Source: Siphonodentalium dalli (lineage: Eukaryota; Mollusca; Scaphopoda; Gadilida; Siphonodentaliidae). Taken from it: 64,000 nucleotides of DNA. Below the pieces are notes generated by a model. It saw nothing but the letters and a program-made list of their open reading frames with translations. It searched no databases and was not told where the DNA came from. Both the position numbers and the translations under genes were made by a program. Shown piece by piece: positions 47,027 through 56,608 of the stretch (positions within the stretch are counted from its first letter, which is position 1; every line of letters starts with the position of its first letter). Location of the stretch: the NCBI GenBank assembly GCA_032622095.1, contig CP136069.1, forward strand, positions 5,630,976 through 5,694,975. Direction: 5' to 3'.

Positions 47027-47142
47027 CAGTAATGTCCTAATTAATCGACTTAATGGCTTGTTGTCCATATTTCCGACTAAATCCTGAAAAGTTACCCATA
47101 ATTCTGCTGTGGTTAAAGAGTCGATTAATTAGGGCATTACTG
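47027..47142. mobile_element. CAGTAATG-family MITE, short copy (116 bp)
   Basis: TA-flanked. Terminal repeats cagtaatgtcctaattaatc / gattaattagggcattactg. The internal part keeps only the right half of the full element (gactaaatcctgaaaagtta). TA flanks and CAGT ends suggest Tc1/mariner or a related TA-inserting group. Confidence 0.87.
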
Positions 47143-47246
47143 TACTGTAGACCTCCATCTGGACTTCGGTTCATGCACCCAAATGTCCATCTGTGGGGCT
47201 CTCTATGGGGGTAGCCATATATAGTACAGATTCATAGGATGATCTA

Positions 47247-47488
47247 CAGTAATGCCCTAAGTAATCGACTCCTTAAACACATCAGAATTATGGGTAACTT
47301 TTCAGGATTTAGTCGGAAATATGGCTTGTTGCCATTCATCAGAAAGCTCTCCCCGAGAGCTTTCCGATGAATGACAACAAGCCGAGAGCTTTCTGATGAA
47401 TGGCAACAAGCCATATTTCCGACTAAATCCTGAAAAGTTACCCATAATTCTGCTGTGGTTATGGAGTCGATTACTTAGGGCATTACTG
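47247..47488. mobile_element. CAGTAATG-family MITE, complete foldback (242 bp)
   Basis: TA at both sides; terminal repeats cagtaatgccctaagtaatc / gattacttagggcattactg. The arms are complementary to the centre (gtaacttttcaggatttagt / actaaatcctgaaaagttac). The centre contains duplicated gagagctttc segments. Partial relatives at 28085, 46264 and 62693. Confidence 0.9.
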
Positions 47489-47506
47489 TAATACAATGAT
47501 ACATAC

Positions 47507-47647
47507 GTCAGTCCAGCTGGTCTTACTATTGGTAATACAGCTGCTGTAACAGAGTACATTTCTGTGATGACGGGCGGATGGTACGCATTGGTTGCTCCCA
47601 ATTCATCGTCACCCAAAATAACCTCTGGTATGTCCAAATCTCTCAAG
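47507..47647 (-). CDS. Candidate internal exon of an unrecognised host gene
   Basis: On the minus strand a pyrimidine-rich acceptor (ctttctgtctcccag) precedes 141 bp with one open frame, ending at a good donor (CTGAC|GTATGT). The peptide includes DIPEVILGDDELGATNAYHP and further on ITEMYSVTAAVLPIVRPAGL. The exon begins one base before a codon and ends with two spare bases, so it is symmetric (47 codons), and its end phase fits the candidate exon at 40217-40358. The acceptor and first exon bases are duplicated just upstream (47685-47730, acceptor ctttttgtctctccag). The implied intron is about 7.1 kb and holds the satellite, hAT-like element and MITEs. I recognise no protein family. Confidence 0.42.
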
Positions 47648-47776
47648 CTGGGAGACAGAAAGTAACATTACTATAAATAAACTATAATCTCTGGCATGTC
47701 CAAATCTCTGAAGCTGGAGAGACAAAAAGTTACATAACCATAAACTATAACCTCTGGTACATGTGTTGTACATATA

Positions 47777-48152
47777 TAGAGATCCAGGGGGCTGGGAACA
47801 CCACAGAATACAGGGGTAAACCTGTCTTCGGTAACATGGACAAAGGTATACAAAATCTATGAACACATTCCGAAGCGCCACTTGGACAATTTAGTAGTTA
47901 GATAAATGAAAAACAGGAGCATAACAGAAGTATGCTTGGTGTTTTTAAATTTAGAAATTAAAAGTATACCATATGACAAGCGTATGCATACCAGTATTGT
48001 ATAATCACGCACCATCATAAAGGAAATTATTATACGTGGTAAGTTAAAACTTTAAAGCATCATGATTGTCCCATACCGGTAGTTTCAGTAAAAATTGGGA
48101 ATCTGGTACATAGTTGGGTTTTACAAGTTTAGAAATTAGGGACGTAAGCATA
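47777..48152. repeat. Dispersed direct repeat of about 400 bp (copy 2)
   Basis: See copy 1 (40391-40800). The minus-strand peptide LCPCYRRQVYPCILWCS is shared by both copies only because the DNA is nearly identical there. Confidence 0.83.
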
Positions 48153-48154
48153 TA

Positions 48155-48515
48155 GTGGGCTAGCATCATTAAATTCACCCTCTGGGGACCTCATTCTGCT
48201 TAGACCCTCAACTGCTATGGCAGACCTAGGATCAAGTTTAAGTTCCCCAGTTGAAGATGGTGATGTTCACCCATTGGGCGCCTCGATTATGGATTTTATC
48301 TTCTGCAAATTAGGGGATAGAAACTTCCCAGATGGGAAAACGTAACTAAAAACAATGTTAATTTGATATCATAGATACTTCCCAGAAGATGAGGCCTAAG
48401 CAGAATGAGGTCCCCAGAGGGTGAATTTAGTGATGCTAGCCCGCTTTGCGGGATAGCGTCACTAAATTCACCCTCTGCGGACCTCATTCTGCAAATGACA
48501 GACACGCTATTTGCA
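48155..48515. mobile_element. GAATGAGG-family composite element
   Basis: The left palindrome is represented by its right arm only (48160-48201). Spacer with ttgaagatggtgatgttcac, ccattgggcgcctcgattat, gcaaattaggggatagaaac, cttcccagaagatgaggcct; right palindrome 48399-48492; then the terminal motif gcaaatgacagacacgctat. The spacer provides the empty site for the TTAA MITE in the copy at 55783-56575. Confidence 0.86.
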
Positions 48516-48599
48516 GACTTGACAGCAAGCGCAACACAAAACGTGACATATGCCCCCCCGACACTCAATTTAGTGAGTGGGCTATACTAAATATGTGTA

Positions 48600-49015
48600 T
48601 GGCTGGAAAATGTTGTTATTTTCTAAATCCAAGAAGTGGGTATCCTTTCCCCCTAGACACACCAAAGCACAAGCAAATCCGACGATCGAGACAAAAGTTA
48701 CAAGCTGAAATTTTGATAAGGGCACGAAATTAAGAAATTAAGAAATTCCCAAGTCAAGCAAGGGCTAAAATGAAGGAACAAAACCCATAGTATGCGAGTA
48801 ACACTCCCATATGGAGCCCCACACAGACCCAAGCAGACGACAGTCATCATGCATTCTTATCTCTGTCTGGGGTTCCATAAAGGGTTAATCATATTGTTGT
48901 ATGTGAGTAGTCAAGTCTGAACAAAACCCATAGTATGTGAGTAACATATGGAGCCCCACACAGATCATTACATTCTTCTCTCTGTCTGGGGCTCTATAAA
49001 GGGTTACTCATATCT
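48600..49015. repeat. Repeat monomer and two GAGCCCC hairpin segments
   Basis: A copy of the roughly 175-bp repeat of 54035-55620 (acaaaagttacaagctgaaa, cccaagtcaagcaagg, acccatagtatgcgagtaac) is followed by atggagccccacacagaccc ... ctctgtctggggttccataa (48808-48882) and a shortened second copy (48949-49000). Confidence 0.7.
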
Positions 49016-49020
49016 ATAAC

Positions 49021-52000
49021 CCCACAGACAGCACAACGACGTCGGCCTGACGTCGGCCCAACCGTCGGTATGTCCATCGGGGCGACGTCGGCCCGACGTC
49101 GTTGTGGAATATATATGGTCGGCAACAGGTCGGCACCCGACGTTACTAGATTTCGCCAGAACTGGAGGTCGGCATATTGTCGGCTGCCGACCGGAAACTG
49201 ACCAGTGATAAATAAATCGCGGAATATTTATATATCACGTACCATATTGATGCCCGAAGTCGTATATTAATCTTTGCTACATAAATTCCACCCTTGAAAG
49301 TTTATTGCACGTTCCATGCTTTTATAGTAGTTTTTGAAGTGATTGTCGTTGTTTTCATACATTGGTCAGTAAAACGTCGGTTGCCAACCGAAAACGTCAT
49401 TGTCGCTAATATGACATCGTTGTACGTCTCGTCTGCTGCGTCAATTTGAAAGCTTCGGTCCCATTATATTGCTGATTGGAGCCTAACATTATTATTTCTT
49501 CTCTGATGTGGAAAATGAATCACAATCGGTGTTAATGATTACGCAGAGGACTATACGTGCATGGATACATTTCCTGGGCGGAATAATATAGGTAAGTTTA
49601 ATATTTTTCCAAAATTTATTGCCCACTCATGGCAATCATCCGAAGTTCCGGGCTCGATTGGTACCCATAAATAAAACAGCTTAATAATAGCCACATTTGT
49701 CTCTATTATATAGTTTCTCATTGTATCAAACAGATTGTTACATTTTAGACTTGTAGTATGTTAACACACCAACATTTATTGAATTTTAGTCTATTGTCAG
49801 CGCAGTCGGCAACCCGACGTCGGTCCGACATTGGCCCGATGTTGGCAATCGACGGTGTCGTATTTATTAATTTTTATCAAATCAGGTACATACTTACATA
49901 TACTGGTGTGTAATGTCTAAAAGGTACTTGAATGTCAATCGAAGGTCCAAATTATGTTCTATTTTATTACATCGCGGCCCAGTTCTGGAGGGATCAACAA
50001 ATTAGGTCTACAAATACAGGTATGCTTAACATTAACGTTATATTCGGCCTCTTTATGCCACAGCAAGATTACTTTTAGCGATATAATTCGGAATGTTTGG
50101 GTCCAGAACTTTCTTCGGCATTGATGAATAAAGAGTTTCTTCAACTTCCTTTTTACGATCTAGTCCTCACATGGTACATGTATAAATAAAGGGCATGCAT
50201 GTAGATTGAACCTAGTTCTGACATTAGCAGGATTGTTCACGGCATATGCAGTAACTGTTGGTATGGCGTATGGATCAACATAATGTCACCTTCTTCCAAA
50301 TCACGTCAACAAACGTTAGAAATTTTAATGAGCCATGTCCGTTTAAATTATTGTAATGTATTCTATTTATGTAACCGTTACATGTATATTCCTGGATTGG
50401 ATATTAGGGCAACAGTCTCTTTTGTTTAAAAAAATGCATGTTAAAATTTAATATATGCATGATGAAATGTGAAGAGCGTTTAGCAAGCGCTATTTTGAAT
50501 TGCACGAATAAACTATTGGTGAAAATAATGTTTACATTGACATGCCACGTCGGTACTCCCGCCCATCTGTCCCAGTAGATAACTCGGCCATGCATATATT
50601 AGTATTATATGTCATCAGATATCTTTAAACATTGAAAGGTATGCTGCCCAGCATTAGAGTCGATCGGGTACGTTCAAGTGTGCAAGTGTGTTTAGTATTC
50701 CCCTCTCTATCTTTACAGGACCACTGTTGGATATGGTAATAACTAATAACAGCATATGACACCCGTGGATGGAGTTGTTGGTGTGTGAATGGGACATGGA
50801 TGTAAACGGTTGTCTCAAGGAAACATGCAATGTCGGTCGTCATAAAACTTGCTGCATGATGGTGATAAATTAATTTTATATTAGAAGCAGGATACATGTA
50901 TCAGAGAATTAAAATGGATCGAGACACGGACTCAGTGTATATGAGTGTTGACGATTGCTTCAAATGCGCTTGCTTCAGTGAGTGAACAAATTCTCATTTC
51001 TTATCGAAATGGCTATGTATCGATCGAAATGGCACATTGAGATGTCCCTCAGTTCTGATCAACCTTGAAGATCGGTCCCGATTTTCGCATATGTCGGGGT
51101 TCAAATCATGACAACCTAATCTAGCCCAGATTGCGATGATCTATAGGAATCGTTCACGATACATCTGGGAGATTTCCGTATGCTGCATGGTGTTTGTCAT
51201 TTTGTATGTTGCTCCCCGAATAGGAGTATCACATTACGTATACGTATGTGACATGAGGTGTGAATCCACAGTACCTACATGCATGTGAAAAAGCCAATCA
51301 TGCATTATGTGAGTAAAGGGGGGATGCCCTATAGCAGAAGAGTCCACAATTAGAGGTACCATGTCTTACCCACCGGAAGCTGACATAAGCTAATGATAGG
51401 TAGAGCACTCTGCTGTATAGGCAGTTTCTGATATAGTCATAAAGAGTAGGAAAATAAAAGATAGCAGAAACCCAGAGAACACATACAAATTTCGTGTTAT
51501 GATTTATATTTCATAATAATATTTAATTTAATCATTGTATGATCAAAGTTATGTGATAAAGAAATAATCAAAAAAGCGAGGCCCCCTGGTCATTTCTGTA
51601 AATTTAGTACCCGTGAGGTCTCCATGTCGTTACTGTACATTTATTAACCACGAGTTTCCCAGTCCGGATCCCCCGTATTTGTAAAATAATTGCGCTTAAC
51701 ATGTATATGCATATGAAAAAGCCAATCATGCAGACTGAACTCTCGGTCGAACAATATGCGTAGATATATATATGATGTGAACTGGAAAGTTAATTTCAGA
51801 GTATTGGAGCTTCGTGGTACAGAGTTTTGGACATCCGGGCAATCAAACCCAAGAAGATTAAGCCGGAAAAATCTTAGTACAGGAAACACTGGGATATAAA
51901 ATTTCAAATTCAAAATTCCAGACATTTATAATGTCTAAAGCAAGTCTGACGAATTTCACAGAGAACTATACTTACAGGCTGATTTATTAGAGACAAGTTA

Positions 52001-53095
52001 AGCTCCATTTCGGACACCGTTGTATAAATATTTAACACTACAGAATCGTGTACTGATCGATCCACTATAAGTGTATACCGGTACATAATAAATACCGTTA
52101 TACATGCTTTTGTGTTGATTTTTAACATTAAAAATTGTTGGCAGCTATTTGCGGTCTGGATCGTATACTATACGCAATCCTATAATATTCCACTTGAATT
52201 ATATCCCAATCAATATTAATAGCTTTGTTTGATTTTTAATGTATAATTATATCAACACGATTACACATTGACAATTAACCATTTTTCTTCTGGCATTTAT
52301 AACCGTTTCAAAATTTGTTTTGTGACTTCTTGGTTAACCGGAAATTCACAGAGAATTGCAATCGTTTTAGTCTTGTTAGTTTAGTTTGCTATTATAGTAT
52401 ATACTATATATATCATCATCATCATCCTCAGCATCATCGTCTTCAACATCATCATCGTCATCATCATCACCGGCATCATCACAACAATCATCATCAGCAG
52501 CATCATTATCTCCTCGCCACAATCTTCATCATGATCCTCACCATCACCATCATCATTCTCACCGCCACCACCACCACCACCACCACCAACAACAACAACA
52601 CCATCATCATCATCATCACCATCATCATCACCATCAGCAGCATCATTATCATCCTCACCACAATCTTCATCATCATCCTCACCACCACCATCATCATCAT
52701 CATCATCATCCTCACCACCATCCCCCTCCTCATCATCATCCTCATCATTATCATCGTCATCAAAATCATTAAATTATCATCAAGTATATATATAATTCTT
52801 TCAATTTCCACCACATGCATATTACAACAAGAATACACTATATTATACAGAAAAATATGTGTATATTCTCTTCCTCTGCAATGTACCATACTGTGATACG
52901 ACTGTGGTCGGCTGCCAACCATATGCCGACGGCCACGCCGATCGTCGGCCCGACATCGGCAAATGATATCGACCCGATGGTGGTCGGCATGGCGTCGGCT
53001 GCCGACCATATGCCGACGTCGACTACCGACATCGGGCCGACGTCATAGCCGATGGCCACGCCGACCGTTGGCCTGACGTCGGGTGGCTATCTGGG
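49021..53095. mobile_element. About 4.1-kb element with GACGTCGG-rich inverted ends
   Basis: The left end (cccacagacagcacaacgac, then gtcggcctgacgtcggccca) and the reverse complement of the right end (cccagatagccacccgacgt, then caggccaacggtcggcg) are alignable over roughly 100-150 bp. Both ends are packed with cgacgtcggcccgacgtc-type sub-repeats. A minor block also lies at 49800-49855. The interior (about 49.2-52.4 kb) has no array and no frame over about 95 codons outside the microsatellite. No clear target duplication found; superfamily not assigned. Confidence 0.65.
52414..52766 (+). repeat. ATC/ACC trinucleotide microsatellite
   Basis: Long run of catcatcatcaccatcatc-type triplets with cagcagcat and caacaacaac interruptions. 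Frames of up to 193 codons (His/Ile/Thr-rich) are artefacts. Confidence 0.95.
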
Positions 53096-53099
53096 ACAC

Positions 53100-53185
53100 T
53101 CCCATATGGAGCCCCACACAGACCCAAGCAGACGACAGTCATCAGTGCATTCTTATCTCTGTTTGGGACTCCATAAAGGATTACT
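53100..53185. repeat. GAGCCCC hairpin segment
   Basis: cccatatggagccccacaca ... ctctgtttgggactccataa. Closest to the copy at 48808-48882; the two copies stand on either side of the 4.1-kb element. Confidence 0.7.
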
Positions 53186-53249
53186 CATACTGTAGTATGG
53201 GAGTAGTCTTTACCAGATGCAGGGCTATCATCATAACAAAGCACACAAG

Positions 53250-53640
53250 TCTGCCATTTGCAGAATGAGGTCCCCAGTGGGTGACGCTCTCCTTCATAGT
53301 GGGTTAGCATCACCAACTTCACCCTCTGGGGACATCATTCTGCATGGCCTCATCTGCTATGGGAGACAGAGACTCAGACTGAAGTTCCCAAATGGTAAAC
53401 ATTGTAATATACACCCATTGGGAACCTCAATTATGCAACATTTCGTCTGACAATTTGGGGATATAGAGAAACTAAATTTAAAAAAAATAGAATCTATGTG
53501 AAGAAGATTCAATAGAAATTTGATAATAAAGAAAATTTCCAGAGAAGATGAGGCCTAAACAGAATGAGGTCCTCAGAGGGTGAATTTAGTGATGCTGGCC
53601 TGCTATGCGGGATACCATCACTAAATTCAACCTCTATGAA
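53250..53640. mobile_element. GAATGAGG-family composite element
   Basis: Left palindrome 53261-53343 (shortened at ccccagtgggtgacgc), spacer with tacacccattgggaacctca and ccagagaagatgaggcct, right palindrome 53560-53640 with a worn right arm. Confidence 0.82.
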
Positions 53641-53703
53641 ACCTGTAGTAAGTCAGCATCCTTTCCCCTGAGCTGTGCTAGCATCATATATGATGACCCT
53701 GTG

Positions 53704-54011
53704 CCAATGCATTCTCTTATATATGCGAGTCGATCATAGGTCGCCTTGCATATATAAGAGAATGCATTGGCCTAACAATTGTTCATCATTTGTTACAATT
53801 TTTTATAATTTTAATAATTTTTTTCTTATATTCTTCAACAATTTTATAATTTCGCCCATACAGAGCCCCAGACAAATATGAGCAGACGACACTCAGTACA
53901 CATGCTTCTATATATGTGTGGGGCTCCCTGCAGGGTTATTGACACTCTGGATGTTTTTTTTATTTTATTTTCTAAAAATTGTTAAAGAATGTAAGAAAAT
54001 TGGCACAGGGT
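53704..54011. mobile_element. Palindrome-pair MITE, right palindrome deleted
   Basis: Left palindrome 53704-53772, spacer with cagagccccagacaaatatg ... gtgtggggctccctgcag, then only ttggcacaggg of the right palindrome remains. Flanked by tatcatatatgata-like repeats (about 53684-53696 and 54012-54024), which may be the target duplication. Confidence 0.8.
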
Positions 54012-54034
54012 ATCATATATGATAAATAACACAT

Positions 54035-55620
54035 GAGTTACAAGATGAAACGACACAAAATTCACATATTTCCAAGTCAAACAAGAGCAGTAACACTGGT
54101 ATAAATTGATGGACAAAACCCATAATTTGTGGGTATCCTTTCTTCCAACGTGTGCTATCAACCTGACACATGGACAACGGAATCAGATAAATTAGGCTTG
54201 AGTTACAAGTTGAAATGATCATACAGACACAAAATTCACAAATTTCCAAGACAAACAAGGGGCGTAACCCTGGTAAAAGTGAAGGAACGAAACTCGCAGT
54301 ATGTGGTTATCCTTTCCCCTAACCTGTGCTATCACCATGACTATGATTATTTATTCATAACTCAATATAACATATATTTTTTACACAATTAATGTACAAA
54401 AACAATGACTTATTGGGGACGGCATAACCTGTAAAGGCTGTCCTCCTGCAGTCCCCAAAACCGGAGGATATATAGAGGATCTCCAATGAGTTATGTTTGG
54501 ATATAAGATTTTATGAAACGAGTTTGATAACTTTGATTCACAACGAGTCGTAGACGAATTGTGATTAAAATTTATGAAACGAGTTTCATAAAATCTTATA
54601 TCCCAACATAACGAGTTGAAGATATTGTATATCACATGAAAAAAACTAAAGCTTTATGCCTTTTTAACAAAATCAACTCTGTAGAGAACACGCAAACTGT
54701 ATATAAGTCTTGTGTTGGCTCAGACGCTTCACCACTATACGTCAGTACTGCGCTACATGCGCAACGAAATATAGTCCCTTTCAGTTTCGTCTTTATTTGA
54801 CGTCTATTGGGTTATTTATTTGTAACATTTGTCAATAATATAATTTTAATCAAAACAAATAATCAGTTTTCAATAGTAATTCACAGAATGGTAAGGAATC
54901 AAAATTACGTCACGCGCGCAGGTATACAATGAATGTGATTACCGCTTGGACTATTAGCCACTAGTGACAGATAAGAAAATATGTAATGGATTTTTCAATG
55001 ATATTATAGGGGTTTCATGTGATATAAAGAAATCATAGAATTATTTTAATTATTTAAATAAAAAATAGAATGTTTACATTTGTTTCAAAAAGAAGAAACA
55101 TTCAAGTAATAATATTCGTCCATCGATCAGCTAATAACATAGAATGTATAATATATCAGTGCAATGTTTTGAGGAGATGAGGTCAAAGGACAGTGTTTTG
55201 AGGAGGTGAGGTCAAAGGACAACGAAATCTGATAAATAACACACGAGTTACAAGCTGAAATATTCGTACCGACATAAAATTAACAAATTCCCAAGTCAAA
55301 CAAGAACAAGGGGCGTAACCCTGGTAAAAGTGAAGGAACGAAATCCGCAGTATGTGGTTATCCTTTCTCCTAACCTGTGCTATCACCATGACTATGAAAT
55401 CCGATAAATAACACCCGAGTTACAAGCTGAAATGTTCGTATGGACAAAATATTCACAAATTTCCAAGACAAACAAGAGCCGTAACTCTGGTAAAAATTAA
55501 TAGACGAAACTCATAGTATGTGAATATCCTTTCGCCCTACCAGTGCTATCACCATGACAAAGGACCACAAAATCTGATAATTAATACCTGAGTTACAAGG
55601 TAATATGTTTGCCCGATCGG
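54035..55620. repeat. Dispersed tandem repeat of about 175 bp, interrupted
   Basis: Monomers contain cacaaatttccaagacaaac, aaggggcgtaaccctggt, gaaggaacgaaactcgcagt, tatcctttcccctaacctgt and gagttacaagctgaaat. Two copies before 54345 and about two and a half after 55200; between them is unrelated sequence including a foldback. Confidence 0.78.
54484..54622. repeat. Foldback with ttatgaaacgagttt arms
   Basis: gagttatgtttggatataag / cttatatcccaacataac and attttatgaaacgagttt / aaacgagtttcataaaat pairings around gattcacaacgag / attgtgatt. One hairpin of about 140 bp. Confidence 0.75.
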
Positions 55621-55782
55621 CACACAAGACTCGTCTATATGTCCCGAACCTCATAATTGTGGGCATAATAATCAATGGCATGTTCAAATATTTCAACCGG
55701 GGTAATAAGACCATATATCAACTCAAAACAAATTCATCTGCAGATAAATTATGCCACAAAGGGAAAATAAGACATGTCTGTC

Positions 55783-56585
55783 ATTTGCAGGTTCCCAGAG
55801 GGTGAATTTAGAAATGCTATCCCGCACGGTGGTCTAGCATCACCAAATTCATACTCTGTGGACCTCATTCTGCTGAGGCCTCAACTGCTATGGGAGACCT
55901 ACAATCAGATTGAAGTTCCCCAATTGAAGTTGGTGATGTTCTCTCATTACTCACCTCGATTATGCATTTTATCTTTTGCAAATTAACCCTTTACCCAACA
56001 AACCGGCCAAAAACGCCCAAATAAAGCTTCAACAGCCCCAAATATCTTCGGTCTGTCTCAATAACACCATACAAATATGGATATCATTGGAACCGGTTCG
56101 TTGACCACATTGTGATGGTTACAGTTATGCCCTGTGCCAATGCATTCTCTTATATATGCGAGTCGACCATAGGTCGCCTCGCATATATAAGAGAATGCAT
56201 TGGCCTAAAAAAAATCTTTTTTAAAACTTTTTACCATTTTTTCTTACATTCTTTAACAATTTAATAATTTTTTCTTACATTTTTTAACAATTTTTATAAT
56301 ATTTTTCTACATTCTTTGACAATTTTATCATTTTGAATATGTGTTAAGTCAATGCATTCTCTTATATATGCGAGGCGACCTATGGTCGACTCGCATATAT
56401 AAGAGAATGCATTGGCACAGGGCTGTTCTGTTGGGTAAAGGGTTAAGGGCTATAGAAACAGAAGTAACTAAAAACAATAATATTTTCAGATTATAGATAC
56501 TTTTCAGAAGATGAGGCCTAAGCAGAATGAGGTCCCCAGAGGGTGAATTTGGCAATGCTAGCCCACTGTGTATTTCAAGACTTTG
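55783..56585. mobile_element. GAATGAGG-family composite hosting a TTAA MITE
   Basis: Left palindrome 55786-55873, spacer with ccccaattgaagttggtgat, then the family 3 MITE at 55983-56446, then gggctatagaaacagaagta and the right palindrome start at 56520 (gcagaatgaggtccccagag). The right arm is lost; ctgtgtatttcaagactttg follows and then the 56-bp satellite starts. Confidence 0.83.
55983..56446. mobile_element. TTAA MITE family 3 (copy C, complete)
   Basis: TTAA plus ccctttacccaacaaacc on the left and tgttgggtaaagggTTAA on the right. Palindromes at 56137-56205 and 56350-56416 face each other. It is reversed relative to copies A and B. The flanks gcaaa / gggctatagaaac match the uninterrupted host spacer gcaaattaggggatagaaac at 48307, which confirms TTAA insertion. 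Confidence 0.92.
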
Positions 56586-56608
56586 GGGTATGTTGAAATT
56601 TATATTGA

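Noticed and set aside
52315-53009. His/Ile/Thr-rich 193-codon frame and the opposite-strand Met-rich frame
   Set aside because: Both run across an ATC/ACC trinucleotide microsatellite and have low-complexity composition.
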